Origin: Palaemon carinicauda
Lineage: Eukaryota; Arthropoda; Malacostraca; Decapoda; Palaemonidae
Reading direction: 5' to 3'
NCBI RefSeq assembly: GCF_036898095.1
Contig: NC_090757.1
Coordinates: 63,667,081 to 63,731,080 of the forward strand
Length of the DNA stretch: 64,000 nucleotides
Under the pieces are notes generated by a model, which was not told the origin of the DNA, ran no database searches, and saw nothing but the letters and a program-made list of their open reading frames with translations. A program made the translations under genes and the position numbers. Below are positions 1 to 12,150 of the stretch, one piece after another. The stretch's first letter is position 1; each line of letters opens with the position of its first letter.

Positions 1-250
1 TAACAATGAACCACGGGTAATTTTTTTCTTTTCTTTTTTTTTCCAATCTCAAAAGATAGGATATTTCTGTGAAGGGTGAAACTTGAATGCCTTTTAAAAG
101 CAAAGCATTTCCACCAGGCTTGTAAGAGCATTGTATTTACCCTGAGATTTGACCCTTCTAAAGTATAGTGTAACAAATATGATGATTGGGATGATGTCTT
201 TTCACACGGTTTAAAATTCATTGCACTGAATGCTTGTCAATGGTTTCCAG

Positions 251-455
251 ATCACGACGAAGATGAAAGCTCAGATAATGAAGGAGAGATGAAGCCAATT
301 AAAGTAGTGAATAGAACCGGAACACACATGCTAGTGGGTTTTGTGCGCGTTGTCAAAGATCGACCCATCACAGAGCTAACCCTTGTGGAATCTACGCAAG
401 ATGAGTATATCACTCGGCATGGAATGGATGGAAAAATTCTCTATACAGATCATAG
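251..455 (+). CDS. Met: Met exon: acidic linker and start of PAS-B
   Basis: The acceptor tttccag ends at 250 and the donor gtaagtg starts at 456. The exon starts in phase 1 (two bases finish a codon begun upstream) and ends with two bases of an Arg codon. It encodes an acidic stretch ([13 protein letters not shown]), a beta-strand-like segment [16 protein letters not shown], and the first PAS-B strand with the ITRH and YTDHR motifs typical of PAS-B domains. Confidence 0.8.
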
Positions 456-1481
456 GTAAGTGTCATCATGTTTCAGGCCATTGGCATTTTTTAGTATGCA
501 ATGTACTTTATGGGAACATATATATTATATTCAGTAATTATGATATACAGTTTATACTAAAACTATAGGACTTTTATTATAAAAATTCAATGTACCATCT
601 AGACTGTACATAAGTATTGTATATTTTTTATAAGATAAGAACCTTTTAATAAAAAGTGGACAAAGTAATAACCTTTTGAATCAATAATACTAACTTTGGG
701 TTTTTAGCAAACCATTCTTAAGTGTGGGTACAGTAGTTTAAATATTCTCTAAAGATGGACATGTTTTTTGTTTAGTAAAAGTAATCTGTTACAGTTAACA
801 GCAGAGTTCTAAGCCCAGTAATAACCAAGTCACCACTAATTTCATGTGATTTCTCCTTTTAAATGCCTGTGTAAGATATTGATCTCTTTTGTTCTCAGGG
901 TTTCGAATGCCATTGTGCATTTTTGTCCAAAATGTATTCTCATTAGCATCTAACTACACCAATAATTTTTCAATGTTCTGGTTGTTATTCATACTGTATG
1001 TAGTGATAGTTGTTGCATTGACCAATGAACTCATTGAGTTGAATCATTGTCCAATATTTTCGTAGAGATCATCCTTTATATTCAGAGCTCCCTAATATAA
1101 CATCAAATCACTCAGTACTATGTACTATTTTTGCAATTAATTCTAATAGTCTCTTCTTTCCATTCTAAGTCTGAGTATGAAATAGTTTTCTAGAAGTTTT
1201 ATTTTAGCCATGGCCATATTGTGGAATGATCTTCTTAATGAGATATGTAGTTGAATTGATAAACTTCAGAAATTCAAAATGATTTATTTGACATTGTTTT
1301 CTATTCTGGTTTTTTTTTCTTTGAAGTTCGTTCTTTACTCTTTCATTTTTGCTTTGAGTTGCTTTCCCTAATCGGGACTTTGGGCTTGCAACATTCTGAT
1401 TTTTCAACTATGGTTGCACCAAGGCTTATAATGATAATAATAATAATGATGATGATGATAATAATAATAATAATAATAATG

Positions 1482-1517
<36 letters not shown>

Positions 1518-3706
1518 GAAAATGTAGCTGGCATTCACCCTAAGAACCGTGTCATATAGCTTTGAAACCATGGACTCGGAGAGACCTGTTATTGTTTTGA
1601 GGAACTATATATGAATAAGAATAAGAAAATAATAATTAAGAGGCCCATGAAGAGTTGTAGGTTGGCCAAGGCATCGATTGTCCAGTAAGATACTACAGTT
1701 AAGGGAAATGGTGATTTTTCATGATAGGTTTTACAGTCTGATGAATAACCTCTTCTCTAGAAAAGGACTCCATTTTCGTTTTGCATACATATACAATGAA
1801 TAATCTGGCATATTATCGACACACATGCAGGTTTTACAGTCTGATGAATAACCTCTTCTCTAGAAAAGTACTCCATTTTCGTTTTGCATACATATACAAT
1901 GAATAATCTGGCATATTATCGATACACACTCACTTTATCATTCTCTGCACATTTTAGACATCTAATAAACTACATTTTTCTATTTTTATATTGCTCCAAA
2001 ATTACCTTTCTGAAAAAAGCAGTATTAAAATGGAATTGCCTCGAAGCTGGGTTTGTGTAGAATCTCTGTAGAGGAAAATAAGGAAAGCTTACTCAAGATC
2101 AGCACTGTGAATTTAGAAACAATTGTAAGAAAATCTAGGGAAGTGGTAAAAATGTTGACAAGCTGTAAGCTGGTACTAGATATTTGGGTCTTCCAACTGC
2201 ACAGTAAAAGTATTTTGGTCTAGGTAAACATTCTTTTATGAAGGGAATAATTTCATTGATAAACCTGAAGCTGATGAAGACCTTGGTGTTCCCATGAATG
2301 AATTCAGTGTGTTTGAAGTCGAAGCTATCATTAAAAACTAAAAGCGATGGAAAATCCCTGGATACGATGGAATAACTGCTGAGATGATATTGGCCGAAAA
2401 TGAAGTGGCTCCCAGAATAGTTACAAGATTATTTTGTAGACTGTGGCATGGAGAGACAAAACCTTATGAATGGGAGCTAGGAGTGTTGGTGGAAATGGCA
2501 TAAGAAAGATTTGACTGATTGCAATAATTACAGAGGCATCACACTTATGTCAGTTGTCATGAAAATATATAGTATGCTCATTCTAAAGAGACTAGATAGA
2601 AGAAAGATTGATGAAAAGCTAAGAGATGAAAAAGCAGGATTTAGAAAAGATAGAAGCTGTACTGACCAAATTTTCATTTTAAGACTATGTGGTACAGCAA
2701 TGTGTAGAATATAGAAATCCTCTTTTGATGGCATTTGTGGACTATGAAAAAAAGCCTTTGATAGTGTGCACCGGCCAGTTTTGTAGAGAGTCCTGCGTTA
2801 TTATGGAATTCTTCTTATAAGTGTAAATTTGATTAAGTCTGTTCATGAGCATAGTAAGTGCAAAGTTAATGTTAGTGGGGTCCTATCAAATGAATTTCCA
2901 GTGGGCAGTGGAGTACTCGAAGGGAATGTGTTGTCACCTATGTTGTTTATCCTCCTCATGGATTTTGTAATGCATAGAAAAGTTGAAGATAGTGGAGAAG
3001 GATTGGACTGGATTAGTAACAGGAAATTAGCTGACCTACAGTATGCTGATGACGCTGTCATTAGTAGAACACCAAGGGCTTGCAAATCTTGCTTACCAGA
3101 ATGCATGAAATATCATATGAGGTTAGGCTCAAGATAAATAGAAGAAAGATAGATATGATGAGAATAGAATATCCAATGGAAGATGACATATCATTGGTTA
3201 AGTAAAATTTGGAAATAAAATTGCCGGAAATTACATAAAAAACTGGATATATATATCAGTTTAGTGAGATTAGTGTTACTGTATGGACATGAGTTGTGGT
3301 ATGACAGTGAAACAATATCTAGCAGATTTTGTAGATTTGAGAACAAAGCCCTCAGAAAAATATTGGGAGTCAAATGGCGGATAGGATTAGAAATTAAACT
3401 ATAAGACAGATTACCCGAGTGCCATATGTGGATGAGATCATGGGGAGGGGTATATGAAGATGGTTTGGACATGCTTTTCGCACTCCCCAAGAGAGATTAC
3501 TTCACCAAACTTTCAACTGGGCTCCACAAGGCATTAGAAGAGTTGGAAGACCCAGGGCCTCTATGGCTTAGGACTATGAAGCGTGAAGTAGGAGATGGTG
3601 AATGGAGAAGTATTGATTTAAAAGCTCAAGATAGAGACGACTGGCGGAATCTAATCGAGGCCCTTGGCGTCGAAAGACATAGGAGGAGATAATGATAATG
3701 ATGATG

Positions 3707-3758
<52 letters not shown>

Positions 3759-5289
3759 GTTATCCCGTCTTCCATCTCTTAAGATGATTAGTTTCTTAGT
3801 TTCTATAATTAGCAAGTCCTAGGCTAATGCAAGCATCCTTTTCAAGTAGATAAGTCATGTCTGAGGAGTTAATATGCGCTTTATCTTTATTCACTGTCCC
3901 TTACCTCTGTCATTCATGAGTGACCAGTAACCATTATAGTGTATTGGAATTATTGAATTTTGGCCAAGGCTCATCGCTGGGGCTATGGTTGACATTTAAT
4001 GCCGAGGTTCAGTGAGGGGAGGGAGAAAGCCCACAGTTTTACTATGTCTGAAAAGACTGAACAGCAAGATGGAATGTAAAGTGAAAAGTGGATGCTACTT
4101 GAGGCAAAAGGAGCTCTAGAAGGCACTTTTTGTAAATCTTATTGTGCATGAATAGTACCAGCCTTCTACGGTAGCTTATCTTTATTGTGGTACCTCTTCT
4201 CTCAAACCTTTCTCTTGGTGACTTTCTAACAAGATATTTGTCATATTGAATATTCAAGAGTAGGATTCCTATTGTCTTGTAAATTTTTAAGAAGTATATA
4301 ATTCCCTTTTATCTCCTAACCGCGGGTTGTTGTACTGAGGTTGGATACATGATTCCACATACTTCATCAGGTTTGATTTTATTTCCCAATTTGAAGATGT
4401 GATGAAGAAATAGCTTGTGTTGTTAAGGATTAAATGCCTTCAAACAAGCGCATACAAAATATATACAGGTACAAAATTCTGAATGTTCTCCTACTGGCTG
4501 TTTGGATTGAAACGTTTTTAAAATGGGGATCTTTGTTGATGGAAAGAAAGAACTTAGTTTTAGCTTATCCCATTCATAGTTCTATCTTTTGTTTCTGCTA
4601 ATAGTAACATTAGAAAATACTTCTTTTATGCCAGTAATGCATTTTCATAGGTCTTAAGGGTTTTTTTATGGTGCTGGGTAATAAACAATTTGATTAAAAT
4701 CTTTGGCAATTGTTTTTTTAAATGTAGTATAGTTGTACAAATATTGAATTTGACCATAATTTATTTTTGTGGTTGAAAATAATTTCAAAATAGCTTCTCA
4801 CTGATCAAAAACTATTGTGAATGAATGTTTATTAAACTTATTAAGTAATGTGTTTTGAATCTATTATTACACAAGTAAATGTTCTGTGTAATGTATGTGC
4901 TTATATAATCATATGAAATTATATACATATATATATATATTGCACATTTATACGTGCTTTTTCAATTTCAAATAAGCCATATATTTTAATACATTAATGT
5001 CTGGATTTTCTTACCATCCTTGGGATCAGAGTCCCAAGGCAAAACCACTCAAAGACAATAGCATCTGACCAGCCTGGAATCGAACCCTGGTCCGGGATAC
5101 TTGTTTGACAGTGACCGTACCATTTAGCCAAATGGTCACTGTCGTACAAGTATCCTGGACCAGGGTTCGATTCTCGGCCGGTCAGATGTTATTGTCTCTC
5201 AGTGGTTTTGCCTTGAGACTTTGATCCTGAGGTCGGTAAGAGAATCCAGAAATTAATGCAATAAAATATAGGGCTTATTTGAATATGTA

Positions 5290-5388
<99 letters not shown>

Positions 5389-5391
5389 CTG

Positions 5392-5471
<80 letters not shown>

Positions 5472-8400
5472 CAATCTATTGATAGCAAGTCAAAAGTATT
5501 TGCAGTAGTTTATGTATAGCCTCGTTCTGAATTTTTTATCTTTCAGAATTTCCTTTGTAACTGGCCTTATGCCCACTGAAGTGGTTGGAACATCAGCATT
5601 CACTTACATGCATCAGGACGATATACTTTGGTCTATAGTTGCTCAGAAATTGAGTACGTATTGGTTTCTTTTGAGTGTGCTTAATTAATTTGCTTCAAGT
5701 TTTTCCATTATTTTATTATCCGTTTTCCAGTACTGTACTTTGATGTTTCATTTTCTTGATTTTGCCCTCCCTTCACTAGACTTAAGTATATGGTAATGGT
5801 AATGATCTAGAAATGAACTAAATTAAAATTGGCATCAGTGTTTCCTTGTTTTATTTATTTTTTGTGTTTGGGCCTATGGCTATGTAATGAAAAAAAGAAT
5901 CCTACAGTTTTAGAAAAAAAAAAATATTAATGCTATTATATGAATTCGCTAAAGATACAGTACATAATAATTGCCATTTTATTTTCAGTGTTTACAAGCA
6001 CTCAAGGACAGGGTGTAGTTTCATACAGATTGAAATGCAAAGATGGAGTCCATATCACCCTGAGATCACGTGGATTTCTTGAAGTAAATAAGCAAACTGG
6101 GCAGGTGGAATCTTTTGTATGCATCAACACCGTCTTAAGGTATAAACTAGTATTGTATCTCAAATGCAGTTTTGGTTAATTTTCTTTATTACTCAAGGTA
6201 CTTAGGTTAAGCAAGGTATGTCAACCTGTACAAAAGCTTAAAGATTTAAAGGCCACTCATGAATGGCAGAGGCAAGGGTCAGTGACATTTCCTGAACAAA
6301 CAGGAGAATCCCTTAGTGACTGACTATATATACATATAATCAGCAACCAAGCCCCTGTCCACCCAAGCTAGGGCCAGGGAGAGCCAGGCAATGGCTGCTG
6401 ATGACTCAACAAGTAGACCTATAGGCTCCCCAAACCCCACATCGTTAGCTCACAGGGATGGTGAGGTTGCAGATACTAAAGGAATAAACGAGTTTGAGCG
6501 GGACTCAAAACCCAGTCTGGCGATCAACAGGCAGAGATGTTACCAATAGGCCTCAACAACCCCATTACATAACAATCACTGAGGAATTGTTTTATTTATT
6601 TTGAAATATTTCAGCCAATTTTATCTTATAAATTAGAAAAGTACGACTCAAATTTCATAATTTTGCATTAGATCAACTAGGCAAGTATTGTACTTCATCA
6701 AAATAATAGTTGCTGTGTGGTATAGTTTTCCAAGTCCAACATGCAATGGCAGCAGGTAGTAACCTTAAGTAATATTATCACTAGGTCATGCTAAATTTAT
6801 CCATCCATCTCTATTTATACTGTCTATATGCTGTAGAACAATGACATTGTTCCCATACTAACAAACCTTCCGTTATTTATTTGGATTATCTTTCGGCGAA
6901 GCTGGAAGGTAGCCATTAGACTTGAAGTGTGAGGTGTCAACCCTGCCTAAACACTTGAGCGGGTAGGCTGGGGGTGGCTAGGGGGTTACCCAGCCACCTC
7001 TATACTGTATATACTCTCACAGCTGTGAAGTAAGTCACTTTTTCCTTTGGCTCGGTAGAGATTGGATGTGTCCTTTCGCTCTGTAGACTATCATTGGACT
7101 TTTTGATCATCTTTTTCTTTTCAGGTGTGCGTGTTTTCTTTTATGATCGCCTTCATGCAAACCTGTCCAGGCCGCGAGGAAAGCGCATTCTTCTTCTCGT
7201 ACCCCAAAATCTCTTTCAAAAGCTCCTTTTTGCACCCCCAAATCTCTTTCAAAAGCTCCTTCTCGCTCGCGCTCTTCCGAAGGACGATCGAGTAGGAGCG
7301 GAGACCGACTAACTTCTTGGTAACCCCGGGGTACTGGGGGAGGGTTCTTACTTCCCCCAGAGGAGCAACTTCACGTCCAGCCACCAGGTAGCCATTCTCC
7401 CTTTCAGATGTACTGCAGGTGTGGCCAACCTTAGGGATTTCGGGACCACCTTCGAAGGAAGAACTTCTGCGTCTCCTTCAGTGCGGTGATAGGAAGGACC
7501 TGTCTCTAGAGCCGTCAACATCTCACGCTCTGGAGTTGTACAAAGTACATCTGTCGCCTTCTGGATCTTCCATGCCCGGATGAGGTGATCGCTCGCATTC
7601 ACCCCTCCAACGGCCTCCTGCTGACGACGACCCCTCTCGCCATCCAGGGACCTCGTCTTTCTGTAACCTCCAACCTTCTTTTCCTTCCTACAGGAACATG
7701 TCAGTTGCAGGTGATGATCTTCCGGGGTCCAGCGCTCCTACTATCAGCAGCGCGAAAGGATGAGCATCGCCATCGTCATTCGCCATCGTCTTGCCCTTCT
7801 GGACACTCTTCCCCTGATCGCCGTTCGCAACGATCGGAATATCAAATGGATCGAAGGTCATCACGATCCGAACGCTCTTCTGCAATGCGTTCTTGCTCTA
7901 GAGCTTCTTCTTGATGAGGAGAAGACTCGCGACGCTCTGCACAATCACAAGCACAGTCTAGATCTAGGTCCGGATGCTCTTGTTCTAGATCTCCACGATC
8001 ACGAGGACGGTGCTCGAGCTCGTGAGGATGACGCTCCCTTTCACATGGGCGGCGTTCAGTCTTCCGAGGGCACCGTTCACGAGAACAACGTTCATGTTCG
8101 CGAGCTAGGCATTTGCATAGCCCCTTAACCCGACCTTCACCTGAACGACCTCTTATCGAACCTATCATGAGACTGACCGTCCCTCAGACAGGCGTCCAGC
8201 TAAACCTCCAGTGCCGTTAACCGCCTGGGGAGTATTAGCAAAGCGTTCGCCTATGCGACGCTTGGAAACGCGACCCAATGTGACGCATTCTCCAACACTC
8301 AGGGTTGTCCCTACTCAGAGGCCCTCTCTGCCAACTTCTTTGGCTGTAGGTGCTTCTATGCGGCAGCAGGAATCTAGTATGGCTCTTAGTGTTCCTGTTG

Positions 8401-11298
8401 CAAGCACTTCTGCTCGTGAACGCGACCGTTGACGCATGAAACTCGTGATTTTGTTTGTGAATCTTGCAATTTCGCGAGAAAATTGACGATTTCCGCGAGC
8501 AATTCACAAGCAGATGTGTTGGAGCCGCGAGCAAGTGCTGCACCAACACTTCCGCCTCCAGCTTCTACCACCTCCTGCAACTTCTAGTAGATCTACTGCG
8601 AGAGCTTCCTCCATGACCAGATCTACTCAAACAACCACACGCGAACATCTTTCGCAGAATCGTGTAGTTGCTTCGACTTCACGCCTGTAGACTAGCCAGT
8701 GTCTCCTCTCTCAGAAGGGCTTTTCACAAGTTGCGTAGAGAATGTCTGGATACTTGCAAAACTCCTCAGCCTCAGTCTACCAGCCTAAATGGAGAGTCTT
8801 ATGTGGTTAGTGTCGTGGAAGGAATATCTCTCCACTCGATGCCACTATTCCAGTAATACTGGAGTTCCTTGTATACCTTCGGGAGGAAAAGCTTCTTTCT
8901 GTCTCGGTGGTGAAAGGCTATCACTCGGCCTTAAGCCTCCCCTTTAAGCTGAAAGGAGTTGACATTTCCTCTTCATTGGAACTTTCTTTACTCATACGGA
9001 GTTATGAGATCACTTGCCCTCAGTCAGAGATTAGGCCTCCTCCTTGGAACGTGGTTCGCGTCCTGAGATCCTCAAAAGGACCGCCCTACTAACCATTACG
9101 CCATGCAACTGAACGAAACCTCACTTTGAAGACGGCGTTCCTCCTCGGTTTAGCCTCGGCAAAGAGAGTCGGTGAACTTCATGGCCTCTCGTATGACATT
9201 GCCCATTCAAGGGGACGGGGGCAAGTGACACTCGGCTTCGTCCACGAGCTCATTGCTAAGGCTCAAAATCCGGGGGTACTGGACCATAGATTCCGGCCCT
9301 TTCAGATTGTGAGTCTTCATTCTGTAACCAATGACCCAGATCAGTTGTTACTATGCCTAGTGAGGAGTTTGAGATACCATCTTAAACGCACTGCAGCAAC
9401 ATGACCTTGACTAACACCTCTGTTTGTTAGCTCAGGGAAAGTAAAGAGGAGGATCACTAAGAAAAGACTTTCCTCCTGGACCTGCCCGGTGATCGAAAGA
9501 GCTTTGGCTCCCGATCCTCCTCTGGCTCGCCGACCTAGAGCAAATGATGTTAGGGAAATTAGTATATCCTTGGCATTTAAACGCAACTTTTCCATGTTGC
9601 AAGTACTACAAGCGGGCGTGTGGAAGCAGCAAACTACTTTCACAGCCAATTACTTAGAAGACGTGACCCATAGGAGACTCGATACGTTCACTATCGGTCC
9701 TGTGGGGGCTGCTCAACAAGTGGTTTAAGAATACCTCAGGCTCCTTGATGGACAAGTAGCAGTTGGTTGTGGGCATTGGTTACCCGGGTTAAGACTTGGA
9801 TGAATGATGAGTATGTCTGGCTTTCCTTTCTTCATCTTCTCCCTTGGGGTCTAGCACCAGGGGTCCCTCTGCAAGCTGGCTTCAACCTCTGCAGGTAATT
9901 ATCACTTCCCTTGTGTAGCCTAGTATAAGTCATAAATTTATATACTGTCCACGTCCTAATTGCTTTCTGCGAGGTTAGCAATAGGAAACGTCTTGTTTTT
10001 CCTATATATAAACTCAGAATATGTTTATACAAGACAACAAACTCTTACAGGCTGCTATTATACTCACTTTGTATATTTTAGCAAGGTGTTAAAGTTTTCC
10101 CTAGACAACAGTCGTATACTATACTAGGTAAAACTGAGTCAATGTCCATGCCAGACCTAGGACTTCCACCCACCTAAGAGTGAGTCATCCAGATAAATAA
10201 CAAAAGATAATTTGTATTTTTCTCTAACTAATACAAACCTGGAGTTATTTATATAAATTGGCCCTCCATCACCTGTCCCCCAGAAGTCCTGCCTGCAATC
10301 AAAAGTGATGTACCTCACAGCTGTGAGAGTATATATAAAACAGCTGTGAGAGTATATATAAAACAGCTGTGAGAGTATATATAAAGGTGGCTAAGTACCC
10401 CCAGCCTACCCGCTCAAGCGTTTAGGCAGGGTTGCCACCTCGCACTTTAAGTCTAATGGCTACCTTCCAGCTTCGCTGAAAGATGATCCAAATAAATAAC
10501 TCCACATTTGTATTAGTTAGGGAAAAATACAAATTATCTTTGAATTTGTCATGTTAATTTAATTTAGATTTCTTATAGGTTTAACTATGAATCACAAATG
10601 TCTTAAAATATCTCATTTAACTATATGTAATTAGTTTACAGTGAACCCTCGTTTATCGCGGTAGATAGGTTCCAGACCCGACCGCGATAGGTGAAAATCC
10701 GCGAAGTAGTGACACCATATTTACCTATTTATTTAACATGTATATTCCAGACTTTTAAAACCTTCCCTTGTACGTAGTACTGTTAACAAACTACCCTTTA
10801 ATGTACAGAACACTTGATGCATGTACTACAGTACCCTAAACTAAAACAGGCACAAATATTAAAGGCGACTTTATATCATGCGTTTCCTAAACACGCCAAA
10901 AAGCACAATAAAAAATGGAAACCAATGTTTTGTTTACGTTTATCTCTGATCATAATGAAGAAACAAACGCATTTACACATCTGTGTATAGGTTAGTTTTT
11001 GCATCGATTATATTGATTATTCAGTACAGTATGTTGATTTTGTTATTACCAATGTTTTACTTAATTTTTCTTAGGACTTCCAAATGAAATGTTTTTCTTT
11101 ATGACGCCGCCTGAAACGACGGCGTCATAAAGTAAGCTCAGTAAACAAAGAAGGCATTTAACGCGCATGATGAAAGTGATAAATAATGATATTACAGTAA
11201 AAGCTTTTAGAAAATATGTTATTACAAATATTATTTACCGTATCTATATAAAATCATACAGTACATACTGTACGTAGCAAAGCAGGAAAACAATTTAC

Positions 11299-11335
<37 letters not shown>

Positions 11336-11535
11336 TTGTTTTACATACGTAAATGTAAATTTTAAACAAAAAAAAATAGCCCCATTTCATATAAAATAGA
11401 TTACAAATATTTTACTTTATCATATTACAGTAGTCTGTATAATACTGTAAAGTTCAGTACAGTATGTTGTTGTTATAGTCGTGGCGATGAAATTCTCACG
11501 AAACAAAAACACGCCATTTGATTACAACAGCTGAT

Positions 11536-11607
<72 letters not shown>

Positions 11608-12073
11608 GTAATACAATACTTACATTTAGATGAAAAAACTAAAATTAGTTTTCTTAGTGTCAATTAAATACGAAACGAAAAAATTATGCCGAGTCTACAT
11701 CCATTTCAATCATAGCTAAAAATACGGCATCCGATTTCATCAGCAAACCACTATTTTTTGGGAAGCATCATTTTATTCTAGAAAATTGCTACTCTTTAAA
11801 TAGTTAATTGCACATTAAGAAAGCGTGTACTTTTGTTTTTAAATTTCGGGTGTGTTTTAAAAATCGAGTATTGTTGACTTCTTTTTGTTTTACTTTTGGC
11901 TGTGATTAGATCAGCTGACATCTAGCTGCCGCTCTTGAGAGTGTACGAATACACTAACGAAGTATCGTTTATACCATTTCTTAACTTATTCAAACCGTCT
12001 ACAGTATACAGTTGATATTACACAAGCACCAGTGTGTTATAACCTATCAAATTTTTTTGTTTATTACATTTAA

Positions 12074-12150
<77 letters not shown>

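Larger units (their letters stand above)
6848..10505 (+). mobile_element. DIRS1-like retrotransposon A, internally deleted
   Basis: Inverted terminal repeats lie at about 6848-7035 and 10315-10505. Between them are a Gag-like frame rich in Ser/Arg and a tyrosine recombinase. Near 10150-10260 is a block repeating the terminal AATTTGTATTTTTC-type sequence, as expected for the internal complementary region of DIRS1 elements. No reverse transcriptase or RNase H is seen between Gag (to about 8440) and recombinase (from about 8690), so the copy is non-autonomous. It lies in the Met intron before the 13383 exon, in the sense orientation. Confidence 0.8.

Noticed and set aside
5040..5200. Genuine tRNA gene suggested by B box GGTTCGATTC
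   Set aside because: No acceptor/anticodon cloverleaf can be drawn, and the motif sits in a palindromic repeat; a SINE origin is more likely.
5279..5474. Ile/Tyr repeat frames on both strands
   Set aside because: Pure consequence of the (TA)n microsatellite.
7842..8168. Minus-strand Arg/Glu/His-rich frame
   Set aside because: Antisense of the DIRS-A Gag-like region; composition mirrors the sense strand.
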